Assembly: GCA_002394685.1 (NCBI GenBank)
Contig: DGUP01000002.1
Span: 29,668 to 93,667 of the forward strand
DNA: 64,000 bases
DNA from: Treponema sp. UBA4307
Lineage (GTDB): Bacteria > Spirochaetota > Spirochaetia > Treponematales > Treponemataceae
Direction of reading: 5' to 3'
A model generated the notes under the pieces. That model ran no database searches, had not been told where the DNA came from, and saw nothing but the letters and a program-made list of their open reading frames with translations. Positions 35,890-44,521 of this stretch are shown here, piece after piece (the first letter of the stretch is position 1; each line of letters opens with the position of its first letter). Position numbers and translations under genes: made by a program.

Positions 35890-36363
35890 TTACAATTCTT
35901 TTGCGATATACTGGTCAATCATTTCAGGAGTATCTGTTGGTGCAAAACGGCGAAGAACTTTTCCTTCCTTATTAACCAGGAACTTTGTAAAATTCCACTT
36001 TACCCTTGAACCAATTGCTCCCTTTGCTTCATTCTTAATGTAGTCAAAAAGAGGGTCTGTATCTGGTCCATTTACCTTAATCTTAGCAAACTGAGGGAAT
36101 GTGATTCCAAATCTTCCTGTACAGAAAGTATGGATTTCTTCATCGCTTCCTGGTGCCTGATTCATAAACTGATTGCATGGAAAGTCCAGGATTTCAAATC
36201 CCTTTGAACTATACTTTTCATACAATTCCTGGAGACCCTTGTACTGAGGTGTAAAACCACAGCCAGTTGCAGTGTTTACAATAAGAAGAACTTTTCCCTT
36301 ATAATCTTCCATTGAAACTTCGCTTCCATCTCTTGCCTTTACCTTAAAATCATATACGCCCAT
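35890..36363 (-). CDS. Glutathione peroxidase-family thiol peroxidase
   Basis: 157 residues. The catalytic tetrad is present: C35 (in TATGCGFTPQY), Q65 (in FPCNQF), W123 and N124 (in VKWNFTKFLV). Selenocysteine is replaced by Cys, as in most bacterial members, which usually draw electrons from thioredoxin. It reduces hydroperoxides. The ATG has GGAG nearby. It diverges from an OhrR/MarR regulator, which suggests organic peroxide control. thioredoxin reductase is encoded elsewhere in the window (54076-55008). Confidence 0.93.
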   Translation of the reverse strand: MGVYDFKVKARDGSEVSMEDYKGKVLLIVNTATGCGFTPQYKGLQELYEKYSSKGFEILDFPCNQFMNQAPGSDEEIHTFCTGRFGITFPQFAKIKVNGPDTDPLFDYIKNEAKGAIGSRVKWNFTKFLVNKEGKVLRRFAPTDTPEMIDQYIAKEL

Positions 36364-36411
36364 AGCTTACTCCTTTATAAAAAGATTTATATACAGAATT
36401 AATCAATCTAT

Positions 36412-36427
36412 GAGTTATATTTAACTC
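36412..36427. promoter_or_regulatory. Inverted repeat in the peroxidase leader region
   Basis: GAGTTA-TATT-TAACTC, a perfect 6-bp inverted repeat about 50 bases upstream of the peroxidase start. It differs from the operator-like palindrome at 36480 and may be a second protein site or a small hairpin in the mRNA leader. Confidence 0.35.
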
Positions 36428-36464
36428 GATTTGATTGTTTACGATATAAATATACAGTAACATA

Positions 36465-36493
36465 TTGCATTTGTCAAGTAAATTGTGTACAAT
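36465..36493 (+). promoter_or_regulatory. Promoter of the OhrR/MarR regulator, with overlapping operator-like palindrome
   Basis: -35 TTGCAT (36465-36470), 17 bases, -10 TACAAT (36488-36493). The perfect inverted repeat AAATTGT-GT-ACAATTT (36480-36495) covers the -10, resembling OhrR operators built from ACAATT/AATTGT half-sites. It would allow autorepression and, 117 bases from the divergent start, possible control of the peroxidase. Confidence 0.6.
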
Positions 36494-36499
36494 TTTTAT

Positions 36500-36946
36500 A
36501 TGAATTTACCAGATAATTTTGATCCCTTATCATTAGACAATCAGTTATGTTTTGCTCTTTATGTATGTTCAAAGGAAATCATCCGCCGCTACAAGCCCCT
36601 GCTTGATCCTCTGAACCTGACTTACACAGAGTACATCACTTTGATGAGTCTCTGGGAAAAGGATGACGTAACTGTAAAGGAACTTGGACAGAGACTTTTT
36701 CTTGATTCAGGCACCCTCACTCCTCTGCTGAAAAAAATGGAGAAACAGAATCTTCTTACAAGAAGACGCAGCACAGAAGATGAAAGAACTGTTTACATTA
36801 AGCTTACCAGTGAAGGAAAAGCCATGCACAACAAGTGTAAGGAAATTCCTGCAAAGATGAGCTGCTGTGGTTTTATTGACATGAAGAAAGCTCCGGATCT
36901 TATGGAAACTCTTCATCAGATTATGAACACAATCTCCGTTCAATAG
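36500..36946 (+). CDS. MarR-family redox regulator, OhrR-like
   Basis: 148 residues from the ATG at 36500. A winged helix (VTVKELGQRLFLDSGTLTPLLKKMEKQNLLTRRR, split here by helix and wing) is flanked by dimerisation helices. The N-terminal segment LDNQLCFALYVCSK places C17 where OhrR proteins carry their peroxide-sensing Cys; C23 is a second candidate. I choose this start over a GTG five codons upstream because the -10 ends six bases before the ATG, so the transcript is probably leaderless. It is divergent from glutathione peroxidase, its likely target. Confidence 0.88.
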   Translation: MNLPDNFDPLSLDNQLCFALYVCSKEIIRRYKPLLDPLNLTYTEYITLMSLWEKDDVTVKELGQRLFLDSGTLTPLLKKMEKQNLLTRRRSTEDERTVYIKLTSEGKAMHNKCKEIPAKMSCCGFIDMKKAPDLMETLHQIMNTISVQ

Positions 36947-36964
36947 TTTTTTACTTTTTACGAA

Positions 36965-37001
36965 AAGGTCTTTTGCAAAATTGCAGAAGACTTTTTTTAT
37001 T
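36965..37001 (+). terminator. Terminator of the OhrR-like gene
   Basis: GGTCTTTTGCA pairs with TGCAGAAGACT around AAAT and is followed by six T. Confidence 0.8.
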
Positions 37002-37090
37002 TCATCAGGATTTAAAATCTATATTTCGGTTTGATAATATTTATTTTTATGTATAGAATAATAAAAAGATTTTAATGATTGGAGTAAATA

Positions 37091-37741
37091 ATGATTGATT
37101 CAGAAAGTTTAAAGATTTTAAATAATCTGACCACAAAATCCTTTTACAGAAAAGCACTTGTTGAAGACAAAAATCATAATGACAGGAAAGCCTGGATTGA
37201 TGATGTCTGGAAGATTGGAAAAGAATGGAATGCCCTCCACCTCTGGGACGATGAAACTTCAGATGCAGTGGCAAAATATCTCTGGACAAACTTAAACAAA
37301 ATTCTTGACGGTAGTTTTAAGATTGGAGTTCACGCCTACCCTTATTCCCATGGTGTAAAAAACAAACAGACAAAAGTTAAAGAAGCAGTTATGCCGGTTT
37401 TTGAAAGCAAAATTTGTTTCCTTTTAAATCCTTCTGCATACAAACTGGTCTTTGACAGCCGCAACAAAAAGTCAATTAAGGAACTTGTTAAGAAAGATAA
37501 ATTCAAATATGAAGATGCCAGCCTCTGGACTGAACTTGTAAAAAATTTCTACAAGGAAAATCTTTCAGATTTAGTTTCCCGCAAAAGTGATTATGACATT
37601 GTAGACTCTTACTTCTGGCTGAGAAATGGTGGGGAATACGACACCAGAAAAGAAAAGGTAACTCCTGAACAGCTGCTCAAGGAATTGAAGGATGCCGTAT
37701 CAAAGTTCAAGAAGAAGTACGAAAAAAATCTTCTTGGATGA
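37091..37741 (+). CDS. Conserved-looking cytoplasmic protein of unknown function
   Basis: 216 residues, soluble, Lys and Trp rich (WIDDVWKIGKEWNALHLW, YLWTNLNKILDG). The middle GVHAYPYSHGVKNKQTKVKEAVMP is followed by a C-terminal amphipathic helix with DAVSKFKKKYEKN. There is no signal peptide or membrane segment. GGAG precedes the ATG. A strong terminator follows. I do not recognise the family. Confidence 0.7.
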   Translation: MIDSESLKILNNLTTKSFYRKALVEDKNHNDRKAWIDDVWKIGKEWNALHLWDDETSDAVAKYLWTNLNKILDGSFKIGVHAYPYSHGVKNKQTKVKEAVMPVFESKICFLLNPSAYKLVFDSRNKKSIKELVKKDKFKYEDASLWTELVKNFYKENLSDLVSRKSDYDIVDSYFWLRNGGEYDTRKEKVTPEQLLKELKDAVSKFKKKYEKNLLG

Positions 37742-37766
37742 TTTGCTTGAGAGTCACTCAATAATT

Positions 37767-37810
37767 AAAACAAGGGGCTGCCTGATTTTTTAAGACAGCC
37801 CCTTGTTTAT
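37767..37810. terminator. Bidirectional terminator
   Basis: AACAAGGGGCTG and CAGCCCCTTGTT form a 12-bp stem between two convergent genes, with A/T-rich flanks on both sides. Confidence 0.85.
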
Positions 37811-37835
37811 TTCACAGAGTTAAAAATAGATTTTT

Positions 37836-38495
37836 CTACTTTTCATTATTGAAACTGCGTACTGGGAAGACACCATTGTATGCTCCACTATATTTACCAC
37901 CAGAACGAATATCTCCATCACGCATGTGGATCATTAAGGCCCCATCTGCCCTATCCTGGCTTTGAGTTGAACTCCAAAATAAGTCCGTAGTAGGAAATCC
38001 TCTTCCTAAGATTGCAAATGCGTATCCCAAACTTTTTCTGTTATCATAGATTTTTTTAAGTTCATTTATTGCAGGTAAATACCAGTCAGAAGTATAACCT
38101 GGTGCGCTATACCTTATGCAATACTGGAAAGCCTCATAATCTTCATTGAAATCTTCCATGTTAGCAATCTCATTTGTATTTTCCCGTCCATAATCTTCAC
38201 TAGTAGCATAAGTAGTTGTATTACAAGCATTTGAACGGCTGCCACACCAAATCTTACCCTCTGTAATACGCAGTCCAACACCAAGTTTTTTTTCTTCATC
38301 AAAGATTACTGCCACAGCACTACTTTTCTGCTCATCAGTGATGTCATCTGCAGAAACAAAAGTTCCATCTGACAAAACAATCTTTGCTGGTGGTATTACT
38401 TCAGGCTCAGATTCTGACCTTGGAATATCATCACAAGCCATAAAGATCAGGGCAGCCGCTGCCAGAGTAGCAAACGGGATAATTAATTTTCTCAT
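37836..38495 (-). CDS. DUF1566-like lipoprotein
   Basis: 219 residues; the lipobox IFMAC gives lipidated C21. After a short acidic linker comes IVLSDGTFVSADDITDE, then a Lcl/DUF1566-type core with the SDWYLPAINELKKIY motif, LFWSSTQSQDRADGA and a final YNGVFPVRSF. Proteins with this module are numerous in gut Treponema and are probably surface exposed; their function is not established. It is a single gene with terminators on both sides. Confidence 0.78.
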   Translation of the reverse strand: MRKLIIPFATLAAAALIFMACDDIPRSESEPEVIPPAKIVLSDGTFVSADDITDEQKSSAVAVIFDEEKKLGVGLRITEGKIWCGSRSNACNTTTYATSEDYGRENTNEIANMEDFNEDYEAFQYCIRYSAPGYTSDWYLPAINELKKIYDNRKSLGYAFAILGRGFPTTDLFWSSTQSQDRADGALMIHMRDGDIRSGGKYSGAYNGVFPVRSFNNEK

Positions 38496-38616
38496 AAAAA
38501 ACTCTCCTTATTCAAAATGAATTCTTTAAATATAATACTATCCCATTATTTCCAGATTTCAACTTTCTGATGAATTATATTGAATCATACTGTGTACACA
38601 AAACTCCGTCCCTGAG

Positions 38617-38676
38617 ATAAAAAAAAGTCACCTCTAATTTTCAGGATTTTTATCTCCATAGAAAATCAGAGGTGAC
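38617..38676 (-). terminator. Terminator of the malQ operon
   Basis: Minus strand: GTCACCTCTGATTTTC pairs with GAAAATTAGAGGTGAC (one mismatch) across an 18-base loop and is followed by eight T. Confidence 0.85.
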
Positions 38677-38723
38677 ATAAAGATTGAACTTTTCAGGCCA
38701 GTTCTTTCTTTTACCTGTTTTAT

Positions 38724-40220
38724 TTATCTGCAGCGCTGATAAAGCACAGTTTTTCTTCTCAGGAAATCCTCTGCAGAAGGATTAAAGAGTTCATCTTCAA
38801 GAGCCCTCCACTTCCAGTTCTTTCCTAAGGTTGACGGCTGATTCATTCTTGCACTTCCATCCAGGCCCAGCAAATCCTGCATTGTAAGAATACAAGTATT
38901 AGAAACAGACGCCATGGCGCAGCAAATTAAATTCTGTACAAAATCCTCATCGTTTGATCGGATGTAATCTTTTGCAAACTGTAAATCTTCATTTGGAATA
39001 ACCTTCATCCACCCGCGGATTGTGTCATTATCATGTGTCCCGGTATAAACCACTGAATTTTTTACATAACAGTGAGGAAGATAACCGCTGTTTGTTTCCC
39101 GACTGTCAAATGCAAATTGAAGAACCTTCATTCCAGGAAAGCCTACTTCCCTGAGCATCTGCCTTACAGAATCAGTTAAGAATCCAAGATCTTCTGCTAT
39201 GATGGGCAGTTCACCGAAAGTTTTTTTAATTTCTGTAAATAGACCGGCACCTGGTCCCTGACGCCAGAAACCGTTTCTTGCATCCGGAGAATTTGCGGGA
39301 ATACAATAGAAGGAATCGAATCCACGGAAATGATCAATGCGTAATACATCGTAATTTCTTAAACTCATTTCAAGACGTTTCTTCCACCAGGAATAATTAT
39401 CATTCTTCATATATTCCCAGTTGTAAACAGGATTTCCCCAGAGCTGACCGTCAGCAGAAAATGCATCTGGAGGACAGCCTGCAACTTCTAAAGGATTTGA
39501 ATTTTCATCAAGGGCAAACTGTTCCGGGCTGGACCATACATCAGCACTGTCCGCCGCAACGTAAATAGGAATGTCTCCAATAATTTTGATACCGTTATCG
39601 TTTGCATATTTTTTCAGGGCATACCACTGTTTGTAAAAAAGATACTGGAGCATTTTGTAATAAGTGATTTTTTCCCGGCATCTTTCTTTCCAGATATTTA
39701 CAGCGGCTTCTTCCCTGCAACGGATATCCTTTTCCCATAAATTAAAGGAACAGCCTTTGTGGGCATCCTTAATTGCCATAAAAAGTGAATAGTCTTCAAG
39801 CCAGGCCGCATTATAGTTACAGAAATCGTAATAATCAGCAGGAATATTTTTTTCAAAATTTTTCTGAAGCTTTTCAAAAACAGCGTGGCGTTCCCGGTAA
39901 AGAAGGCCATAATCTACCTGACGAAGATTACTGCCCCAGTTTATATTTTCCCAGTCACTTCTTGAAAGCAGACCGTCTTTTTCCAGAAGTTCAAAATCAA
40001 TAAAATATGGATTACCGGCAAATGTAGAAAAACTCTGATATGGGGAATCACCAAAACTTGTTGGACCAATTGGCAATAGCTGCCAGTAAGTCTGGGATGT
40101 ATTTTTCAAAAAATCAACAAACCGATATGCTGACTCGCCGAAAGTTCCAATGCCTGTTTTTCCAGGCAAAGACGAAATGTGCATCAAAACACCGTTTGCA
40201 CGTTTATCAAGTAAACTCAT
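38724..40220 (-). CDS. malQ: 4-alpha-glucanotransferase (amylomaltase)
   Basis: 498 residues from the ATG at 40220. GH77 features are LMHISSLPGKTGIGTFG at the N-terminus, DVLRIDHFRGFDSF with the nucleophile Asp, IIAEDLGFLTDSV with the acid/base Glu, and GTHDNDTIRGW with the third carboxylate. It disproportionates malto-oligosaccharides. It is last in the operon binding protein-permease-permease-LacI-malQ, 27 bases after the regulator gene, so the importer probably takes up maltodextrins or related alpha-glucosides. Confidence 0.95.
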   Translation of the reverse strand: MSLLDKRANGVLMHISSLPGKTGIGTFGESAYRFVDFLKNTSQTYWQLLPIGPTSFGDSPYQSFSTFAGNPYFIDFELLEKDGLLSRSDWENINWGSNLRQVDYGLLYRERHAVFEKLQKNFEKNIPADYYDFCNYNAAWLEDYSLFMAIKDAHKGCSFNLWEKDIRCREEAAVNIWKERCREKITYYKMLQYLFYKQWYALKKYANDNGIKIIGDIPIYVAADSADVWSSPEQFALDENSNPLEVAGCPPDAFSADGQLWGNPVYNWEYMKNDNYSWWKKRLEMSLRNYDVLRIDHFRGFDSFYCIPANSPDARNGFWRQGPGAGLFTEIKKTFGELPIIAEDLGFLTDSVRQMLREVGFPGMKVLQFAFDSRETNSGYLPHCYVKNSVVYTGTHDNDTIRGWMKVIPNEDLQFAKDYIRSNDEDFVQNLICCAMASVSNTCILTMQDLLGLDGSARMNQPSTLGKNWKWRALEDELFNPSAEDFLRRKTVLYQRCR

Positions 40221-40256
40221 AATGATCAACCTTTGTTAAGGACAGATCAAAGAAGT

Positions 40257-41267
40257 TTATTTCTTAGAAATGTCCCTGACACTTTCTCCGTTTATTAATT
40301 CAAAAGGAATCTGTTTGTGCTGGGGAGGATTCTTATTTTCAATACTATCCAGCAGGACAGATAAACCTTCATCTGCCATTTCTTCTTCCATCTGACGAAT
40401 TGTAGTCAGGCGTGGACAAAAATAATCACAGAGAGGAATTCCATCAAATCCTATAACGGAAACATCCTCTGGAACTCTTTTGCCCATATCCTTCAATTTT
40501 CTGATGGCTCCGATTGCCATGGCATCTGACATTGTAAAAATTGCTGTAAGGTCAGGATTTTTCTTAAGGAGATTTTCTGCAGCACTTGAACCTCCTTCAA
40601 AAGAGTATTTTGAAACCTCATAAGATTTTTCAAAATCAAAAGAGAGTTTTGCTGCTTTCATTGCTTTAAGAAAACCCTTGTAACGGGTACCAGAAAGACC
40701 AGAGTCCATGGAGCCGCCGATTACACCAATTTTTGTATGTCCGTTTTTTATCAAGAACCTGGCTGAACTATTTGCAGCTTTCAGGTTATCAGTAGAAACT
40801 GAAGAAATATAATCACTTCCTAAAGTTTCTGCCTGGTTCGAAATTAAAACACTTGGAACATGAACCTTTTCAAATTCACCACACAGTCTGTCAGGCGTTC
40901 CCCCAAGAAAAATAATTCCAAGAGGTTTAAGCTCAAAGTAAATCCGGGTGGCGTTAATTCCTTCATTGTCAGTTTCATCAAGGATTACAACATCCGCATA
41001 ATATTCTGACAGTTCCAGTTTTTTTTGAATCCGTTCCAAAAGACCATTCAAGAGAGTACTTGAAGTACCCTTTACGATGATGACAAGATTTTTTCTTTTC
41101 TGGGTTTTAAGCTGTCTGGCATTTGCATTCAATACAAAGCCGTGCTTTTCAACAACAGCCATAACCTTTTTTCTTGTCTTGTCGCTAACATCAGGATGAT
41201 TGTTAAGAACTCTTGAAACTGTTCCAACAGCACATCCGCACTCTCTTGCAATGTCCTTGATTGTCAT
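40257..41267 (-). CDS. LacI-family transcriptional regulator
   Basis: 336 residues: an N-terminal HTH (MTIKDIARECGCAVGTVSRVLNN) and hinge helix near 50-58, then a periplasmic-binding-protein-like effector domain ending in EEMADEGLSVLLDSIENK. It follows the second permease gene by three bases and precedes malQ, so it is encoded inside the operon it probably regulates. The tandem GGAAACGTTTCC palindromes at 44458-44481 are the natural target. The effector is probably an alpha-glucoside. Confidence 0.92.
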   Translation of the reverse strand: MTIKDIARECGCAVGTVSRVLNNHPDVSDKTRKKVMAVVEKHGFVLNANARQLKTQKRKNLVIIVKGTSSTLLNGLLERIQKKLELSEYYADVVILDETDNEGINATRIYFELKPLGIIFLGGTPDRLCGEFEKVHVPSVLISNQAETLGSDYISSVSTDNLKAANSSARFLIKNGHTKIGVIGGSMDSGLSGTRYKGFLKAMKAAKLSFDFEKSYEVSKYSFEGGSSAAENLLKKNPDLTAIFTMSDAMAIGAIRKLKDMGKRVPEDVSVIGFDGIPLCDYFCPRLTTIRQMEEEMADEGLSVLLDSIENKNPPQHKQIPFELINGESVRDISKK

Positions 41268-41270
41268 AAA

Positions 41271-42113
41271 TTATCCCTTTACTGCTCCTGCAATTACTCC
41301 TTTGATAATATACTTTTGTGAGCAAATGTAGAAGACGATTATAGGAATAATCGAAAGTACAAGCATTGCCATGAAAGCACCGTAGTCTGTTGAACCATAA
41401 GCACCATTCATTGCAAGCTGAATTGCTACCGGCATAGTCTTGTGCTCAGAACCAAGAATAAGGTATGGCAGCAGATAATCATTCCAGACCCACATTGCCT
41501 GAAGGATTGCAACTGTTATTGCAGTAGGCTTAAGCATTGGGAAAACTACAATAAAATAGGTTTGCAAAGGATTGCATCCATCTATCATTGCAGCTTCTTC
41601 TATTTCAAGAGGAATGCTTTTTATGAAACCTGTAAACATGAAAACCGAAAGGCCTGCACCGAATCCCAGGTAAACAAGAACAATTCCCCAGATATTTGCA
41701 AAGTTAAATCTGTTCACAACAAAAGTCATTGTGTACATAACCATCTGGAAAGGAACAATCATTGAAAATACGAATACAAAATACAGAAGTTTTGTAATCT
41801 TTCCTTTCACACGGACAAGGTACCAGGCAGTCATTGAAGTTGCCAGAATAATTAATCCAACGGAAGCAAGACTTATCCAGACAGATCTTAAAAATGCAGT
41901 AACAAATCCTGAAATACTCAAGCCCTTTATGTAATTTTCAAGACCGACAAACATTTCACCTTTTGGCCAGGCGAAAGGCTGAGTTGAAACATAAAGCCTG
42001 GACTTAAAGGAATTTACAAGTACCAGCAGAATTGGAAAAATAAATGCCGCTGCCAGAAAAATCAAAAGAACATAAGCAGGAACAAGATTTCTTCTCTTCT
42101 CCATTACATTCAT
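41271..42113 (-). CDS. Sugar ABC transporter permease, MalG type
   Basis: 280 residues, six membrane helices, with the EAA loop EEAAMIDGCNPLQTYFIVVFPMLKP that contacts the ATPase. GGAGG lies seven bases before the ATG, and the start overlaps the upstream permease stop (ATGA). It pairs with the permease at 42110-42973. No ATPase gene is in the operon, so a shared MsmK/UgpC-type ATPase elsewhere must energise it. Confidence 0.93.
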   Translation of the reverse strand: MNVMEKRRNLVPAYVLLIFLAAAFIFPILLVLVNSFKSRLYVSTQPFAWPKGEMFVGLENYIKGLSISGFVTAFLRSVWISLASVGLIILATSMTAWYLVRVKGKITKLLYFVFVFSMIVPFQMVMYTMTFVVNRFNFANIWGIVLVYLGFGAGLSVFMFTGFIKSIPLEIEEAAMIDGCNPLQTYFIVVFPMLKPTAITVAILQAMWVWNDYLLPYLILGSEHKTMPVAIQLAMNGAYGSTDYGAFMAMLVLSIIPIIVFYICSQKYIIKGVIAGAVKG

Positions 42114-42973
42114 GATTCAACCTCCTTTCTTGTTGTCAGTTTAAGCTGAAGGAATGCAATAAGGGCTACGATGATAAAGAAAACTGTTGCCTTAGCCTGA
42201 GCAACTCCGTGCCAGTTTGCATTTCTGTTATAGAAGGTTTGATATATATTCAAAGCCAGCATTTCTGTTGTTTTTTCAGGAGCACCGGCAGTTAAAGCCA
42301 GGTTCTGATCAAACATCTTAAATGAATTTGATAATGTCAGGAAAAGACAGATTGTAATTGATGGCATTACCATTGGAATTTTTATCTTAAACAAAACTGC
42401 TAAAGGACGGGCTCCATCAATTTGAGCAGCCTCCAGCAAATCTTCAGGAACCTGCTGTAAACCGGCAATGTAAATTACCATCATATAACCGATCAGCTGC
42501 CAGTTTGTAAGAACTACAAGTCCCCAGAAACCATATTCAGTTTTAAAAGAAATATCCTGTCCAAAATAGTGAAGCAGGACACCGTTAATCAAAAGGTTCC
42601 AGATGTAACCAAGAACAATTCCTCCAATCAAATTTGGAAGAAAGAAAATTGATCTGAAAAAGTTTGTAGCTTTAAGCCCCTTTGTTAAAAGAAGAGCTAA
42701 AGAAAAAGCAAAAATATTTACTGTTATAACTGCCACTACTGTAAAGAGTGATGTGAATCCCAGAGCATGAATAAATTCTTTGTCTGTAGTAAATGCCTTA
42801 ATGTAATTCTGAAAACCAACGAAACCTCTTATATCAGTTACAGTGGTAAAGTTGGTAAAGGAGAGCCCTATTCCCATTATAAATGGAATCAGAAAAAAAC
42901 AGGCAAAACATATCAAAGTTGGAAGTACGAAAATTGGAAAATACTTTCTAATTGGATTATGCTGCTTAATCAT
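42110..42973 (-). CDS. Sugar ABC transporter permease, MalF type
   Basis: 287 residues from the ATG at 42973 (GGAG seven bases upstream; the longer frame adds 17 unlikely residues). There are six membrane helices, with the EAA loop EDLLEAAQIDGARPLAVLFK. It forms the translocation path with the MalG-type partner, to which it is coupled by an ATGA overlap. A terminator-like stem-loop separates it from the upstream binding-protein gene, probably lowering permease relative to binding protein. Confidence 0.93.
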   Translation of the reverse strand: MIKQHNPIRKYFPIFVLPTLICFACFFLIPFIMGIGLSFTNFTTVTDIRGFVGFQNYIKAFTTDKEFIHALGFTSLFTVVAVITVNIFAFSLALLLTKGLKATNFFRSIFFLPNLIGGIVLGYIWNLLINGVLLHYFGQDISFKTEYGFWGLVVLTNWQLIGYMMVIYIAGLQQVPEDLLEAAQIDGARPLAVLFKIKIPMVMPSITICLFLTLSNSFKMFDQNLALTAGAPEKTTEMLALNIYQTFYNRNANWHGVAQAKATVFFIIVALIAFLQLKLTTRKEVES

Positions 42974-43004
42974 TTTTTTCTCCGAAAGGAAATCCCTGCT
43001 GGTT

Positions 43005-43039
43005 AAAAAAGAGGGAGGAGTCAACAGGAAACCCCTCCC
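43005..43039 (-). terminator. Internal terminator between binding-protein and permease genes
   Basis: Minus strand: GGGAGGGGT pairs with ACTCCTCCC (nine pairs, one G-T) over a 9-base loop and is followed by TCTTTTTT. As it lies inside an operon, it is probably a partial terminator or stabilising 3' end for the binding-protein mRNA. Confidence 0.75.
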
Positions 43040-43074
43040 TTGAGGAATTATAAAATCATCTTATAGGAGATGAA

Positions 43075-44412
43075 TTACATTGCACTTTCACTTTCCCAGT
43101 CTGATACAACACCAGCCTTTACATCAGCCCAGTCTTTTGAACCCTGAGCATAACGGAGAAGAGAGGCACCGAAATTGTCCTTGAATGTCTGTGATGGGAA
43201 GAGAGTAAAGTTCCATGCTACAGAAGTGATTCCAGGCTTTGACATCCAGTTGTTGATTTCTACAGCAAGAGGATCTGTTGGACGTTCGTTATCAGCAAAT
43301 GTATCGAATGGAGCGATGAAGCCGAGTTTGTTTGTTACATAGTTCTTTCCAGTTGCAGAAGAATAGAGCCAGTAAATGAAATCAGCAGTTGCTTTCTGAT
43401 CTGCAGCAGAAGCTTTTTTGTTAATACAATAGAAGTTTTCTGTACCGATACAAAGTCCCTGACCTTCTTCACCTGGAACACCAGTATAGATTGGGAGATA
43501 CTTTACATTTTCAGCAAGTACTTTGTTTCCGCTTACACCTGAAATCTGACCCCATGCCCAGTTTCCGTTCTGAACCATTGCAGATTCTTCAAGAGCAAAT
43601 TCAGCCATTGACTGATCAACTGTTACTACACCCACATTCTTTGGATCTACAACTGAGTCGTTGAGGTAAAGATCAAAAATGTTTTTGAATTCCTTGTCAT
43701 ACTGGAATGCGATTTTCTTTGTTGCGTCTGAAGAGAGGTCAACATTGTTATTCTTGAATTCATAGTAAACAGGAAGGTTTGCAAGGTGAGTCTGCCAGCG
43801 CCAGTCTTCTCCAGCTTTAAGTGATGTAGAAGAGAATACACCTTTAATTCCCAGAGCATCTTTGTTTGCCTGCATATCATCAGCAAGTGCCTTTAATGCA
43901 GCAAAGTTGTTGATTTCATCCATGCTTGAATATGGAGTTGCCTTGTTTGGAAGAGCAAAATATTTATCTGTAATAGCTTTATTGTAAATAATGCCATAAC
44001 CTTCTACAACATAAGGAATACCGTAAGGAACTCCGTCAACAGTTACAGCAAGTGACTTGTCTGAAAGATGTTTGTAAAGTTCTGTTTCTGAAAGATCTGC
44101 ACAATAGCTTGACCAGTTTGCATAACCTCTTGGTCCGTTAATCTGGAAAAGTGTAGGTGCCTTGCTCTGGCTCATTTTTGAAGTAAGAGTTGATTCATAA
44201 GTATTGTTTGCAGCAGTTTCAACAATTACCTTTACACCTGTTTCAGCTTCGTAGGCAGCAGCCAGTTCCTGATAAACTTCTGCAACTTCAGGCTTAAAGT
44301 TCAAATAGCGGACTTCTCCAACTGAATTGTCTTTCTTTGCACAGGAAATTAAGCATGATGCAGCCATTGCACCTGCCATTACTGTAGCAGCCACCTTCAA
44401 TAATTTTTTCAT
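43075..44412 (-). CDS. Extracellular sugar-binding lipoprotein of an alpha-glucoside-type ABC importer
   Basis: 445 residues; the lipobox LISC gives lipidated C24. This is a family 1 solute-binding fold with AAYEAETGVKVIVETAANN, then APTLFQINGPRGYANWSSY near 90-108. A substrate-lobe segment WAWGQISGVSG follows, and then FYCINKKASAADQKATADFIYWLYS. It delivers sugar to the two permeases downstream. The promoter is strong and lies next to tandem LacI-type operators. Linkage to malQ suggests malto-oligosaccharides. Confidence 0.92.
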   Translation of the reverse strand: MKKLLKVAATVMAGAMAASCLISCAKKDNSVGEVRYLNFKPEVAEVYQELAAAYEAETGVKVIVETAANNTYESTLTSKMSQSKAPTLFQINGPRGYANWSSYCADLSETELYKHLSDKSLAVTVDGVPYGIPYVVEGYGIIYNKAITDKYFALPNKATPYSSMDEINNFAALKALADDMQANKDALGIKGVFSSTSLKAGEDWRWQTHLANLPVYYEFKNNNVDLSSDATKKIAFQYDKEFKNIFDLYLNDSVVDPKNVGVVTVDQSMAEFALEESAMVQNGNWAWGQISGVSGNKVLAENVKYLPIYTGVPGEEGQGLCIGTENFYCINKKASAADQKATADFIYWLYSSATGKNYVTNKLGFIAPFDTFADNERPTDPLAVEINNWMSKPGITSVAWNFTLFPSQTFKDNFGASLLRYAQGSKDWADVKAGVVSDWESESAM

Positions 44413-44457
44413 ATTGTCCTCCTAGTGAAAAAACTTTTTAAGATAAATAGCAGTTTT

Positions 44458-44481
44458 GGAAACGTTTCTGGAAACGTTTCC
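44458..44481. promoter_or_regulatory. Tandem LacI-type operators at the alpha-glucoside operon
   Basis: Two adjacent 12-bp palindromes, GGAAACGTTTCT and GGAAACGTTTCC, centred 12 bases apart. They start a few bases downstream of the expected transcription start (about 44485), so bound repressor would block early elongation or promoter clearance. The central CG is typical of LacI-family sites. The regulator is probably the product of 40257-41267. Confidence 0.75.
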
Positions 44482-44491
44482 ATTTATACAC

Positions 44492-44521
44492 AGTATAATA
44501 TCCAAATTCTTTATCTGTCAA
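44492..44521 (-). promoter_or_regulatory. Promoter of the alpha-glucoside ABC operon
   Basis: -35 TTGACA (44516-44521), an 18-base spacer, -10 TATACT (44492-44497), directly upstream of the tandem operators. Confidence 0.75.
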
